This document shows, piece by piece, positions 1 through 8,881 of a stretch of DNA of 64,000 nucleotides (its first letter is position 1; the number at the start of each line of letters is the position of its first letter). A program made the position numbers and the translations under genes. Below the pieces are notes generated by a model. It was given only the letters and a program-made list of their open reading frames with translations, was not told the DNA's origin and did not search any database. This DNA is from Antarctobacter sediminis (GTDB taxonomy: Bacteria > Pseudomonadota > Alphaproteobacteria > Rhodobacterales > Rhodobacteraceae): assembly GCF_019218285.1 (NCBI RefSeq), contig NZ_JAHUZG010000001.1, positions 1,488,001-1,552,000 of the forward strand. The letters are read 5' to 3'.

Positions 1-539
1 TCGGCGGCGCGATCCTTCTGTCTGACCGCCCGTTCCGCAAGGGCGACCTTGTCGAGGCGGCGGGCACGCTGGCGGTGATCGAAACGGTGGGCCTGCGGTC
101 GACGCGGCTGCGGACGCTGGATGACACCTTGATGATTGTGCCCAATGCGCAACTGTCGGATCAGGTGATTTCCAACTGGGGCAGCCGCCGGAAACGGCGG
201 GTGCTGATGCAGATCGGACTGACCTACCAGACCCCGCGCGACCGGTTGCAGGGGTTTGTCGAACGCCTGCGCGAAGTCTATGCCGCCCAGCCCGAGGCTG
301 ACACCGACAGCGTGACCATCGGCGTCAAGACCCTTGGACCCCATAGCATCGACATCGAGCTATGGGGCCATTTCCGCGTCTTCAGTTACGAGGCGCAGAT
401 CGCCGCGCAACAGGCGCTGATCCTCGACATCCTCGCCCTTGCCGAAGAGCTTGGCGTCGCGTTCGCCTATCCCACCCAGACCGTCCACCTTGGCAACAAC
501 GGGTCGGACGTTCCGGCCGCGCCGGTCGACGGGGTGTAG
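1..539 (+). CDS. Mechanosensitive ion channel, MscS family (3' part)
   Basis: The N-terminus lies outside the window; translation is open from the first base in the frame starting at position 3. The visible part holds the MscS pore-to-beta-domain junction (GGAILLSDRPFRKGDLVE), followed by TVGLRSTRLRTLDDTLMIVPN and a C-terminal alpha/beta region ending near residue 179. This is the family's typical inner-membrane channel that opens on osmotic downshock. It ends 26 bp from the convergent small gene at 566-868. The pore helices are not visible, so the subfamily (small MscS or larger MscK/YbdG-like) cannot be set. Confidence 0.9.
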   Translation, partial: GGAILLSDRPFRKGDLVEAAGTLAVIETVGLRSTRLRTLDDTLMIVPNAQLSDQVISNWGSRRKRRVLMQIGLTYQTPRDRLQGFVERLREVYAAQPEADTDSVTIGVKTLGPHSIDIELWGHFRVFSYEAQIAAQQALILDILALAEELGVAFAYPTQTVHLGNNGSDVPAAPVDGV

Positions 540-565
540 GCTGCGCATTCACTGCGCAACGTCCT

Positions 566-868
566 TCAGATCGACAGCCGCCGCTGCCGCGCGCCGCCGC
601 GCCGCTGCGGGCGCGGCAAAGGCAGGTCCAGCGGCTGGCCGGGGCGTTGCAGCGATTGCCGCAACAGCGCGCAAAAGGCCGCCACCGCCGGATCGGTTTG
701 GACGAAAGGCTGCGCCCGCAGCCATGCCCGCACGGCCTGCGACTCGTAACTGCTGTGGCCCGGCAGGCTGCCCAGCCATTGCATATAGGCCATGCTGGCC
801 AGTTCCCGCGCCCGTTCCGGGGTTTCGGTCTGTGCCTGCAATTGAGTCAGCACTTTTTCGATCGTCAT
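566..868 (-). CDS. Unknown 100-aa protein downstream of a cobalamin riboswitch
   Basis: Soluble, 100 residues, begins MTIEKVLTQLQAQ and ends in a basic proline/arginine-rich tail (PRPQRRGGARQRRLSI). I do not recognise the family; there is no signal peptide, membrane segment or metal motif. The ATG at 868 is preceded by GGAGGGCG, a good ribosome binding site. An in-frame ATG at 913 would add 15 residues but lacks such a site. The cobalamin riboswitch at 1001-1178 lies on the same strand about 130 nt upstream with no other gene between, so it should respond to vitamin B12. It could be an accessory factor of B12 uptake or use, but the sequence does not show which. Confidence 0.7.
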   Translation of the reverse strand: MTIEKVLTQLQAQTETPERARELASMAYMQWLGSLPGHSSYESQAVRAWLRAQPFVQTDPAVAAFCALLRQSLQRPGQPLDLPLPRPQRRGGARQRRLSI

Positions 869-1000
869 CGCGCCCTCCGCGCAAGATGGGGGACGGACAC
901 CGGGATCAGCCATCGGGAAGGTGCAGCGCACCCGAAAGATCGACGCCGACACCGGGGCACCCCGCCCGGGTTGAGTGACTTCGGCGCCAAGTGGCACCGG

Positions 1001-1178
1001 CGATGGCAGGTCTCCTGACTCGCGGGTCAAGGCACGCTCCCGAACCTTCCCGGGCCGATCGGCCCAGTGGTCTTTTCGGGATGGCTCGCCGCTTACAGTT
1101 GCGGGGGCAGTCGCGGGATTGGGGCCTTGCCCCGCACCGCGTTCCCTATTCGACCGCGGGCATCCGCGGTCACCATCG
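1001..1178 (-). promoter_or_regulatory. Cobalamin (AdoCbl) riboswitch
   Basis: Read on the minus strand it carries the hallmarks of the class in order: GAATAGGGAAC, GGTGCGGGGCAAGGCCCC, the B12 box region GACTGCCCCCGCAACTGTAAG, a CCACTGGGCC arm, GGGAAGGTTCGGGAGC and the 3' GAGTCAGGAGACCTGCC. Closing helix P1 is CGATGG (1173-1178) with CCATCG (1001-1006), and a hairpin GACCGCGG/CCGCGGTC follows the 5' strand. The sequence between it and the 100-aa gene has short GC hairpins but no U-run, which suggests translational rather than terminator control (inference). Confidence 0.93.
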
Positions 1179-1300
1179 ACGGGCAGAGTGGCGCAGCACC
1201 GCGATCCGGTCAAGCGGTCCCTGCGGTTCCCCGGCGGCATCGGCTTGCGCCGGGATGCCGCAGCAGGGACACTGGCGCATCTATCACCGGAGCCCGCCCC

Positions 1301-2212
1301 GTGACCCAGATCACGCTCAAGCAACTCGAAGCCTTTGTTCAGGTGGCCGACCTGTCCAGCTTTCGCCGTGCGGCAGAGCGGCTGAACACCACGCAACCCA
1401 ATATCTCGACCCGGATTTCAGCGCTGGAGTCGCTGCTGCGCCAGCGCCTGTTCGACCGCGATGCCGGGTCGGTGCGGCTGACACCGGCGGGGCGGACGCT
1501 GTTGCCGCGCGCCCGCGCAGTGCTGGGGGCGCTGGACGGTTTCCTGGCCGCCGCCGGCGAAGAACAGCTGTACGAAGGCGTGCTGCGGCTGGGCGTGACC
1601 GAAATGATCGTGCACAGCTGGCTTGGGCCGTTCCTGCGCGCGCTCAAGGCGCGGCTGCCCGCCATCGAGGTCGAACTGACCGTGGATCTGTCGGCCAACC
1701 TGTCCCCGGCGCTGTTCAGCCGCGGGTTGGACCTGACGTTGCAAAGCGGCCCTTTCGGGCGGCAGATTTCCGGCGGCGCGGACCTTGGGGCCTTTCCGTT
1801 GATCTGGGTCGCCGCCCCAGGTCTGAAAATGCATGGCCGCCCGCTGACGCTGGACCAGATTGCCCGGCACCCGGTTCTGGCTCATGCCAAGGGCACCCTG
1901 CCGCACGAACAACTGCGCGACCATTTCGCCTCGCACCCCGATGTGGACGTGCGGCTGGTGCCTTCGACCAACCTTGCCGCCTGTTTGCAGATGACGCTTG
2001 ATGGGCTGGGCGTGGCCTGCCTGCCCGAAGTCATGCTGCGCGGCGCGCTGGCCGAGGGCAAACTGATGTCGCTGCGCTATCTATGGGTGCCCGACCCGTT
2101 GCGCTTTCGCGCCCGCTATGACGCCGCGACCGCGCCGGGCTTTGTGGTGCTGGCCGCCGATATTGCGCGACAGGTGTCGCAGGACAGCCTGATGCCCGCA
2201 GAGGATCAATAA
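1301..2212 (+). CDS. LysR-family transcriptional regulator
   Basis: 303 residues, usual LysR length. N-terminal winged helix-turn-helix (about residues 3-62: LKQLEAFVQVADLSSFRRAAERL, TTQPNISTRISALE), then the periplasmic-binding-fold effector domain to about 295. The start is GTG at 1301, eight bases after GGAGC; longer in-frame extensions run into the antisense of the riboswitch and are not credible. It lies 90 bp upstream of the hyuA-hyuB operon on the same strand and is the obvious candidate activator of it. The effector is unknown; the substrate of the downstream hydrolase would be the first guess. Confidence 0.92.
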   Translation: MTQITLKQLEAFVQVADLSSFRRAAERLNTTQPNISTRISALESLLRQRLFDRDAGSVRLTPAGRTLLPRARAVLGALDGFLAAAGEEQLYEGVLRLGVTEMIVHSWLGPFLRALKARLPAIEVELTVDLSANLSPALFSRGLDLTLQSGPFGRQISGGADLGAFPLIWVAAPGLKMHGRPLTLDQIARHPVLAHAKGTLPHEQLRDHFASHPDVDVRLVPSTNLAACLQMTLDGLGVACLPEVMLRGALAEGKLMSLRYLWVPDPLRFRARYDAATAPGFVVLAADIARQVSQDSLMPAEDQ

Positions 2213-2217
2213 TTCTT

Positions 2218-2228
2218 ATCCTCTGGAT
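2218..2228 (+). promoter_or_regulatory. Possible LysR site before hyuA
   Basis: ATCC-TCT-GGAT is a small inverted repeat inside an AT-rich patch directly after the LysR stop and about 75 bp before hyuA. LysR boxes are short interrupted dyads, so this fits, but the match is too short to be convincing alone. Confidence 0.25.
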
Positions 2229-2302
2229 GTAATCAAATAATTGGATCGCATCGATCCCGCTCGCTAGGCTTCCCGGCATCACCGACAGGAGCACAGTGAC
2301 AG

Positions 2303-4417
2303 ATGACCGGGATGCCTTGCCGCCTTGGGGTCGATATCGGCGGAACCTTTACCGATGTCGTGCTGGAAACGCCCGCCGGGATGGTATCGACCAAGGTTCT
2401 GACCACCTATGCCGCGCCCGAGGATGCCATCGCCCTTGGCATGGCCCGCGTCTGCGCCCAGGCGGGTATCGGGCCGGATGAGATCGCGCAGGTGATCCAT
2501 GGCACGACGCTGGCCACCAATGCGCTGATTGAACGGCGCGGCGCGCGCACCGCTTTGGTGACCACCGAGGGTTTTCGCGACGTGATCGAAATGCGCACCG
2601 AAAGCCGGTTCGAACAATACGACCTGAACCTGACGCTGCCGGAACCGCTGTTGCCGCGCAACCGCCGCTATACGCTGCGCGAACGGCTGGACGCGGATGG
2701 CGGTGTGCTGATCCCGCTGGACCGGGCCGAGATCGAGTCGCTGGCGGACACGCTGCGCGCCGGTCGCTATGAAAGCGTCGCGGTGGGCCTGCTGCACGCC
2801 TATGCAAATGACGCGCATGAACGCCTTGTGGCCGAGGTGCTGGCCGAGAAACTGCCGGGCGTGGATGTCTCGCTGTCCTCCGAGGTCTCGCCCCAGATGC
2901 GGGAATACGAGCGTTTCAACACCACCATCGCCAATGCCTATATCCGCCCTCTGATGGCCTCGTACCTTGGACGGCTCAGGGACCGGCTGGCCGCCGAGGG
3001 CGCCGATTGCCCGGTTTTCCTGATGCATTCCGGCGGAGGCATCCTGTCGCTGGACATGGCCGCGCGCTTTCCGGTGCGGCTGGTCGAAAGCGGCCCGGCG
3101 GGCGGCGCGATCTTTGCCGCCGAAATCGCCGCACGGCACGGGCTGGACCGGGTGCTGAGTTTCGACATGGGCGGCACCACGGCCAAGATCTGCCTGATCA
3201 AGAACCGCGCCCCGCGCACGGCACGGGTGTTCGAGGTGGCGCGCAGCTACCGGTTCAAGAAAGGATCGGGCATGCCGATTTCGATCCCGGTCATCGACAT
3301 GGTGGAAATCGGCGCGGGCGGCGGATCGCTGGCGCATGTGGACGGCATGAACCAGATCCGCGTCGGCCCCGAAAGCGCCGGGTCCGAACCCGGTCCCGCC
3401 TGCTATGGGCGCGGCGGCGAAAGACCTGCCGTGACCGATGCGGACCTTGTGCTGGGCAAGCTGGACCCGGAAAATTTCGCCGGTGGGTCGATCCCCCTGT
3501 CGCCCGACCGCGCGCAGGCGGCATTGGCCGCGCATCTGGGCGCCCCCCTGGACATGGGGGCCGAAGAGGCCGCCTATGGACTGGCCGAGGTGGTCGATGA
3601 AAACATGGCAAACGCGGCACGGGTTCACGCGGTGGAAAACGGCGAGGACCTGTCGCACTACACCATGATCGCCTTTGGCGGGGCTGCCCCCCTGCATGCC
3701 GCGCGCCTGTGCGAAAAGCTGGGCGTGGCGCGGTGCCTTGTGCCGCAGGGGGCGGGTGTCGGCTCGGCCATCGGGTTCCTGCGCGCCCCCTTCAGCTTCG
3801 AGGCGACGCGGTCGGTCTTTACCCGGATGCGCGCCTTTGCCCCGGATGAGGTGCGGGCGCTGTTCCGCGACCTGCGCGCCGAGGCGGAAAGTTTTGTCCG
3901 CAGCTGTGATGCCAAAGCCCCGATCGCGGCAGAGGCCAAGGTTTTCATGCGCTATGCGGGTCAGGGTTGGGAAATCCCGGTGCCAGTCCCGCCCGAGGAT
4001 ATGGAAGCGCCCGATGCCGCCCGGCTGCAAGCGCGGTTCGAAGCGGAATACACCGCCCTGTTCGGGCGCACCGTCGAAGGGCTGGAGGCCGAGATCACCG
4101 TCTGGTCCGTCAATGCCTTCACCACCCGCCCCACCCCGGCCGAGCTGACGCCGCCCGAAACGCTGACCGAGGTCGAGACCAGCGCCACCCGACCGCTGTT
4201 CGACCCCGCGCAGGGCCAGCGCCTGACCGCGCGCGTGGTGGCCCGGGCGGAGATGGGCGTGGGCGCTCGGCTGACCGGTCCGGCATTGGTGACAGAGGAT
4301 GAAACCACGGTGATCGTCCCCGCCAGCCGCGAGGTTGCCGTTCTGGCAGATGGCACGCTGGACGTGCGGCTGCCGCAAACCGCCCCTGCCGAAACAAGGG
4401 AGAAGGCTCATGTCTGA
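2303..4417 (+). CDS. hyuA: Hydantoinase/oxoprolinase family protein, subunit A
   Basis: 704 residues, typical for HyuA. N-terminal nucleotide-binding fold begins RLGVDIGGTFTDVVLE; the central hydantoinase A domain has FDMGGTTAKICLI and the conserved SAGSEPGPACYGRGG. HyuA/HyuB pairs catalyse ATP-dependent opening or carboxylation of cyclic amides and ketones (N-methylhydantoinase, 5-oxoprolinase, acetone or acetophenone carboxylase, caprolactamase). The start ATG at 2303 follows AGGAG; its stop overlaps the hyuB start by 8 bp (ATGTCTGA), so the subunits are translationally coupled. Substrate cannot be read from sequence; the FAD oxidase downstream would fit an N-methylated amino acid being released (inference). 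Confidence 0.93.
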   Translation: MTGMPCRLGVDIGGTFTDVVLETPAGMVSTKVLTTYAAPEDAIALGMARVCAQAGIGPDEIAQVIHGTTLATNALIERRGARTALVTTEGFRDVIEMRTESRFEQYDLNLTLPEPLLPRNRRYTLRERLDADGGVLIPLDRAEIESLADTLRAGRYESVAVGLLHAYANDAHERLVAEVLAEKLPGVDVSLSSEVSPQMREYERFNTTIANAYIRPLMASYLGRLRDRLAAEGADCPVFLMHSGGGILSLDMAARFPVRLVESGPAGGAIFAAEIAARHGLDRVLSFDMGGTTAKICLIKNRAPRTARVFEVARSYRFKKGSGMPISIPVIDMVEIGAGGGSLAHVDGMNQIRVGPESAGSEPGPACYGRGGERPAVTDADLVLGKLDPENFAGGSIPLSPDRAQAALAAHLGAPLDMGAEEAAYGLAEVVDENMANAARVHAVENGEDLSHYTMIAFGGAAPLHAARLCEKLGVARCLVPQGAGVGSAIGFLRAPFSFEATRSVFTRMRAFAPDEVRALFRDLRAEAESFVRSCDAKAPIAAEAKVFMRYAGQGWEIPVPVPPEDMEAPDAARLQARFEAEYTALFGRTVEGLEAEITVWSVNAFTTRPTPAELTPPETLTEVETSATRPLFDPAQGQRLTARVVARAEMGVGARLTGPALVTEDETTVIVPASREVAVLADGTLDVRLPQTAPAETREKAHV

Positions 4418-6107
4418 ACCGTCGCAAGTGGCCTATCAGGTGATGTGGACGCGGCTGATCTCGGTCGTCGAGGAACAGGCGCAGGCGCTGGTGCGCACGG
4501 CCTTTTCGCCCTCGGTCCGCGAGGCGGGCGACCTGTCTGCCGGGGTCTATGACGATGCCGGGCAGATGCTGGCGCAGGCGGTGACCGGCACACCCGGCCA
4601 TGTCAACGCCATGGCCGACGCCGTGGGCCATTTCATCCGCCGCATCGGGCGGCAAAACATGTTTCCCGGCGATGTTTACCTGACCAACGACCCTTGGGAG
4701 GGCACCGGCCACAAGCATGACATCACCGTGGTCACGCCGGTCTTTCGCAACGAGACGCTGATCGGCTTTTTCGCCTGCACCGCCCATGTGACCGATATTG
4801 GCGGGCGCGGCTTTGGCGCGGATGCCAATGACGTCCACGAAGAGGGCCTGTACCTGCCGGTGATGAAATTTGCCGAACGGGGCGCGGTAGACCGCACGCT
4901 GCTGGCGATCATTCGGGGCAACGTGCGCGAACCGGACCAGTTGGTCGGCGACATCCACGCGCTGGCGGCCTGCAACGAGATCGGCATGCGGCGCCTGCTG
5001 GAGATGATGGCGGAATTCGCCCTGACCGACCTGTCGGGGATTTCGGACTTCATCCTGACCAACTCGCGCAGCGCAACGCTGGAACGGATCAATGCGCTGG
5101 CACCGGGCAAGGCCGAGGGCCACATGAGGATCGACGGCTATGCCACGCCGATCGACCTGCATGTGCATCTGAGCATCGAACGGGACCGCATCCTGTGTGA
5201 CTGGACCGGCACCAGCGGCGTCGACCCCAAGGGAATCAACGTGCCCATGGTCTATACCAAGGCCTATGCCTGCTACGCGCTGAAATGCGCCGTTGCGCCG
5301 GACATTCCGAACAATGCCGCCTCGCTGGCCCCGTTCGAGGTGACAGCCCCCGAGGGCACCATCGTCAACGCCCCCTTTCCCGCGCCGGTGGCGCTGCGCC
5401 ACGTGATCGGCCACATGGTGCCCGACACGGTTTACGACGCGCTGGACAAGCTGTTGCCCGGCACGGTGCCCGCCGAGGGCGCGGGCTGTCTGTGCAATTT
5501 TCAGCTGTCGGTCCGCCCGGCCCCCGGCGCAAAGGGCGCGCGGCGGGCCGAGGTCTTGACCTTCAATTCGGGCGGGTCGGGCGCGCGGCCCGCGCTGGAC
5601 GGGATGAGCGCCACGGCCTTCCCTTCGGGCGTGATGACCATGCCGGTGGAGGCCACCGAACAGGCCGGGCCTGTCATCATCTGGCGCAAGGAACTGCGCC
5701 CCGACAGTGGCGGCGCGGGTCAGCACCGCGGCGGGCTGGGTCAATACATGGAGGTCGGCGCGCGCGATGGCCATGCCTTTGACTTCTCTGCCATGCTGGA
5801 CCGCCTGGATCATCCGGCGCGCGGGCGGCGCGGCGGCACGTCCGGCGGTGCCACGGTGATCGAACGGTCGGACGGCACCGCCATGCGCGGCAAGGGCCGT
5901 CAGGCCGTGCCCGAAGGCCAGCGCGTGCGCATGGCCTTTCCCGGCGGCGGTGGCTATGGCAACCCGGCAGACCGCGACCGGGACCGGCTGATCCGCGACA
6001 TTGCGCTTGGCTATGTCACGCCGGACCATGCCGCGCGCCGCTATGGCTTTGACCGCGACGAGGCCGAGGCGATCCTCGCCCGTGCCCGGCTGGGAGAGAT
6101 CCTCTGA
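4410..6107 (+). CDS. hyuB: Hydantoinase/oxoprolinase family protein, subunit B
   Basis: 565 residues, the normal size of hydantoinase B. Starts MSEPSQVAYQVMWTRLISVV, then the family signature regions GDVYLTNDPWEGTGHKHDITVV and a glycine-rich C-terminal part with FPGGGGYGNP. The start at 4410 follows AGGGAGAAGG and lies inside the end of hyuA; the stop overlaps the next ATG (TGATG). With HyuA it forms a heteromeric cytosolic enzyme. Acetone carboxylase would also need a small gamma subunit, which is absent, so a hydrolase of a cyclic amide is more likely than a carboxylase. Confidence 0.93.
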   Translation: MSEPSQVAYQVMWTRLISVVEEQAQALVRTAFSPSVREAGDLSAGVYDDAGQMLAQAVTGTPGHVNAMADAVGHFIRRIGRQNMFPGDVYLTNDPWEGTGHKHDITVVTPVFRNETLIGFFACTAHVTDIGGRGFGADANDVHEEGLYLPVMKFAERGAVDRTLLAIIRGNVREPDQLVGDIHALAACNEIGMRRLLEMMAEFALTDLSGISDFILTNSRSATLERINALAPGKAEGHMRIDGYATPIDLHVHLSIERDRILCDWTGTSGVDPKGINVPMVYTKAYACYALKCAVAPDIPNNAASLAPFEVTAPEGTIVNAPFPAPVALRHVIGHMVPDTVYDALDKLLPGTVPAEGAGCLCNFQLSVRPAPGAKGARRAEVLTFNSGGSGARPALDGMSATAFPSGVMTMPVEATEQAGPVIIWRKELRPDSGGAGQHRGGLGQYMEVGARDGHAFDFSAMLDRLDHPARGRRGGTSGGATVIERSDGTAMRGKGRQAVPEGQRVRMAFPGGGGYGNPADRDRDRLIRDIALGYVTPDHAARRYGFDRDEAEAILARARLGEIL

Positions 6108-7321
6108 TGGCAACACCCGGTTTCCCGAAGAACCCCGCCAAATCCAGCTATGACGTGGTCATCGTCGGCGGCGCAATCATGGGGTCGGCCACCGCATGGT
6201 TCCTGTCGGACAACCCCGATTTCAACGGCACGGTGCTGGTGGTGGAACGCGACCCCAGCTACGAAAAGTGTTCGACCGCGCATACGAATTCATGCATGCG
6301 GCAGCAGTTTTCCGACCCGTTGAACGTGCGGATTTCGCAATACGCCGCCGCGTTCATCAAGGAGTTGCCAGAGCGGATCGGGGATGCCCGCGCGCCCCGT
6401 CTGTCCGTGCAGAATTTCGGCTATCTCTACCTTGCCGACGATCCGGGCTTTGCCGATCACCTGCGCAGCATCGTGGACATGCAGCGCGCGGAGGGCGCGG
6501 AAACAGAACTGCTGACACCGGCGGACATCGCGGCGCGTTATCCCTTTTACCAGTTGGACGACATCCTGCTGGGGTCGATCAACACCCGGGACGAAGGCTA
6601 TTGGGACGGCGGCATCCTGTTCGACTGGTTCCGCCGGGCCGCCCGTAACCGGGGCGTGGAATACGTGGCCAACGAGGTCACGGGCATGACGCGCGAAGGC
6701 GACCGGATCACCCATGTGACGCTGGCCTCGGGCGAGCAGATCGCCTGCGGCACCGTGGTCAATGCATCCGGCCCGCGCGCGGCCCGCACCGCCGCGATGG
6801 CGGGAATCGAAATCCCGGTGGAACCGCGCAAACGCTTTACCTGGGTCTTTTCGGCGGAAACCGCGCTGGACCGGGACCTGCCGCTGACCATCGACCCCTC
6901 AGGGGTCCATGTGCGGCAGGACGGGCCGGCCACCTATCTTGCGGGCGCCGCGCCAGAGCTGGACCTGCCGGTGGCGCCGGATGATTTCACCATGGATCAC
7001 AACCGTTGGCAGGATCACGTCTGGCCGATCCTTGCCACCCGTATCCCGGCCTTTGAATCGATCCGTATCGTCACGGAATGGGCCGGGCATTACGCCTATA
7101 ACACGCTGGATCAAAACGCGATCCTTGGCCCGCACCCGGCAATCGGCAACCTGCTGTTCCAGAACGGATTTTCCGGCCACGGGTTGCAACAGAGCCCGGC
7201 CATGGGCCGCGGCATGTCGGAATGGATCACCTATGGCGGCTACCGCAGTCTTGACCTGACCCCCTTCGGGTTCGAGCGCATCGCGCAGAACCGTCCGATG
7301 ATCGAACGCGCCGTGATCTGA
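6107..7321 (+). CDS. FAD-dependent oxidoreductase, DAO family
   Basis: 404 residues. N-terminal Rossmann FAD-binding segment VVIVGGAIMGSATAWFL (the second glycine of GxGxxG is Ala here), then ERD for ribose binding, and a C-terminal GHYAYNTLDQNAILGPHP...FSGHGLQQSPAMGRGMSE typical of sarcosine oxidase, dimethylglycine dehydrogenase and FOXRED1-like enzymes. It oxidises an amine, probably a secondary amino acid, with FAD. The ATG overlaps the hyuB stop by one base, so it acts in the same pathway. No cysteine-bound covalent flavin motif is evident at the N-terminus. Exact substrate unknown. Confidence 0.9.
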   Translation: MATPGFPKNPAKSSYDVVIVGGAIMGSATAWFLSDNPDFNGTVLVVERDPSYEKCSTAHTNSCMRQQFSDPLNVRISQYAAAFIKELPERIGDARAPRLSVQNFGYLYLADDPGFADHLRSIVDMQRAEGAETELLTPADIAARYPFYQLDDILLGSINTRDEGYWDGGILFDWFRRAARNRGVEYVANEVTGMTREGDRITHVTLASGEQIACGTVVNASGPRAARTAAMAGIEIPVEPRKRFTWVFSAETALDRDLPLTIDPSGVHVRQDGPATYLAGAAPELDLPVAPDDFTMDHNRWQDHVWPILATRIPAFESIRIVTEWAGHYAYNTLDQNAILGPHPAIGNLLFQNGFSGHGLQQSPAMGRGMSEWITYGGYRSLDLTPFGFERIAQNRPMIERAVI

Positions 7322-7345
7322 GGCGCAGACAGAAAGGCTTGTGAC

Positions 7346-8182
7346 ATGAAGAAACTGGTACTGACCGGGGCCGCCGGGCGGCTTGGCTCTTACCTGCGCG
7401 AACCGCTGTCGCGCATGGCCGGGGAACTGGTCTCGACCGATCTTGCCGAAGGGATCGGCACGCTTTACCCCGGCGAACGCTACATGCGCGCGGATCTTGC
7501 CGATCTGGACGCCATGATGGAGGTGCTGGAGGGGGCCGACATGGTGGTGCATTTCGGCGCCATCGGGGACGAGGCCCCGTTCGAGCAGATCCTTGGCCCC
7601 AATATCATCGGCGCCTACAACGTCTGGGAGGCCGCGCACCGGCTGGGTCTGCGCCGCGTGGTCTATGCCAGTTCGATCCACGCGGTCGGCATGTACCCCC
7701 GGCAGGAAAGGATCGGCACCGACGTGCCGCATCGGCCCGATACGTTCTACGGCCTCGCCAAATGTTTCGCCGAGGATCTGGGCCGGATGTACTGGGAAAA
7801 ACGCGGGTTGGAATCGGTCTGCCTGCGCATCCTGTCCTGCGCCCAGGTGACCAGCGCGCGCGCCCTTGGCACCTGGCTCAGCTATGATGACCTTGTGCAA
7901 CTGGTGACGCGCGCCATCGACACGCCGACCACGGGCTTTGCGGTAGTCTATGGCGTTTCGGACAATGACCGTGCGCCGGTAGACAATTCAGCGGCGCGTT
8001 TCCTGGGCTACCGCCCCAAGGACAACGCCGAGGTCTTTGCGACCGAGATCCTTGCCGCCGAGGGGCCGGGCGACCCGACCGACCCGGCACAGATGCGCCA
8101 TGGCGGCGCTTTTGCCGCCGTCGACCTTGGCCAGAGCGGTCAGGCACAAATGAACATTGTCGACGACCGCAAGGAAACCTGA
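7346..8182 (+). CDS. NAD(P)-dependent epimerase/dehydratase (extended SDR)
   Basis: 278 residues. Glycine motif LTGAAGRLGSYL at the N-terminus, active-site Ser in YASSIHAVG and the catalytic YxxxK in YGLAK. Size and motifs resemble uronate dehydrogenase and related small extended SDRs. It is the last gene of the LysR-hyuAB-oxidase operon, 24 bp after the oxidase with AAAGG before its ATG. It probably oxidises or reduces a side-chain carbonyl or hydroxyl of the same compound (inference). It ends 23 bp before the stop of the convergent MarR gene. Confidence 0.88.
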   Translation: MKKLVLTGAAGRLGSYLREPLSRMAGELVSTDLAEGIGTLYPGERYMRADLADLDAMMEVLEGADMVVHFGAIGDEAPFEQILGPNIIGAYNVWEAAHRLGLRRVVYASSIHAVGMYPRQERIGTDVPHRPDTFYGLAKCFAEDLGRMYWEKRGLESVCLRILSCAQVTSARALGTWLSYDDLVQLVTRAIDTPTTGFAVVYGVSDNDRAPVDNSAARFLGYRPKDNAEVFATEILAAEGPGDPTDPAQMRHGGAFAAVDLGQSGQAQMNIVDDRKET

Positions 8183-8205
8183 CCGTCGGGCGACCGGTGG
8201 CGCGG

Positions 8206-8730
8206 TCAATCCGCGCCGCTTTCCCCGATCGCCAGCATCTTGCGCAAAAGCCGTTTGAGCTCGGCGGTTTCCGCGTCAGTCAAGCCCGAGGCGGCACGCG
8301 ATTCATGATCCGAGAGGATCGGCCCCAGAACGGCCACCCGCGCCCGCCCGGCCTCTGTCAGGTTCAGTTCCATGGCACGCTTGTCGTCTTCGGGCACGCG
8401 GCGGTGGATCAGCCCGTCCTCTTCCATCTGGCGGACCATCTTGGTCATATGCGCGCGCTTGATCGACAGCGCCCGCGCCAGCATACCCTGCCGGATGCCG
8501 GGATTTTCGTGCAGCACCATAAGGACGGTCAGCTCTCCGGGGCGAATGTCCTGCCCCTCGAACGACCGGAAGAAATCGGCAAAGCTGCGCAATTGCGCCA
8601 GCCGCAGCAGAAAGCCCAGCGCCCCGGCCAACGGGCCATAGCGGACGGTTGTGTCCTCGCTTTCGGGTTTGAGATCATCCAAGGGGGCACCCCCCGCCGG
8701 TTTGCGCGGTGCGGACACCGGTCCCGTCAC
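8206..8730 (-). CDS. MarR-family transcriptional regulator
   Basis: 174 residues with a longer than usual N-terminal tail (about 30 residues). Winged helix at about 65-135: PGELTVLMVLHENPGIRQGMLARAL and IKRAHMTKMVRQMEEDGLIHRRVPEDDKRAMELNLTEAG, the wing with the DxR signature of MarR. Dimerisation helices flank it. It is divergent from the acyl-CoA dehydrogenase with a 20-bp dyad between them, so it probably represses itself and that gene. Ligand not predictable; acyl-CoA thioesters are a common effector for MarR proteins beside acyl-CoA genes. Confidence 0.92.
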   Translation of the reverse strand: MTGPVSAPRKPAGGAPLDDLKPESEDTTVRYGPLAGALGFLLRLAQLRSFADFFRSFEGQDIRPGELTVLMVLHENPGIRQGMLARALSIKRAHMTKMVRQMEEDGLIHRRVPEDDKRAMELNLTEAGRARVAVLGPILSDHESRAASGLTDAETAELKRLLRKMLAIGESGAD

Positions 8731-8782
8731 GGCCCATGACCATGCAAATCCTCCCTAGTCTGTCGCTGTTTGCGATATCGTT

Positions 8783-8802
8783 ATTGTTTCCCAGTAGACA
8801 AT
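8783..8802. promoter_or_regulatory. Putative MarR operator
   Basis: ATTGTTTCCCAGTAGACAAT: half-sites ATTGT and ACAAT in inverted orientation, 20 bp overall, in the AT-rich part of the divergent MarR/acyl-CoA dehydrogenase gap. Size and symmetry fit a MarR dimer site; the assignment is by position. Confidence 0.5.
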
Positions 8803-8881
8803 ATAATCGATTCGAGTCAACATCGCCACCGGAACTGCGGGGGTGTCCGGCGCCATGAGGGAGGAAACATGGCCGCCCCCA

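Noticed and set aside
1001-1300. Riboswitch as leader of the LysR gene
   Set aside because: All conserved cobalamin motifs read correctly only on the minus strand, away from LysR.
2279-4411. Very long open frame antisense to hyuA
   Set aside because: Codon bias in GC-rich DNA opens the opposite strand; its translation shows no domains and it lacks a ribosome binding site, whereas hyuA matches a known family over its full length.
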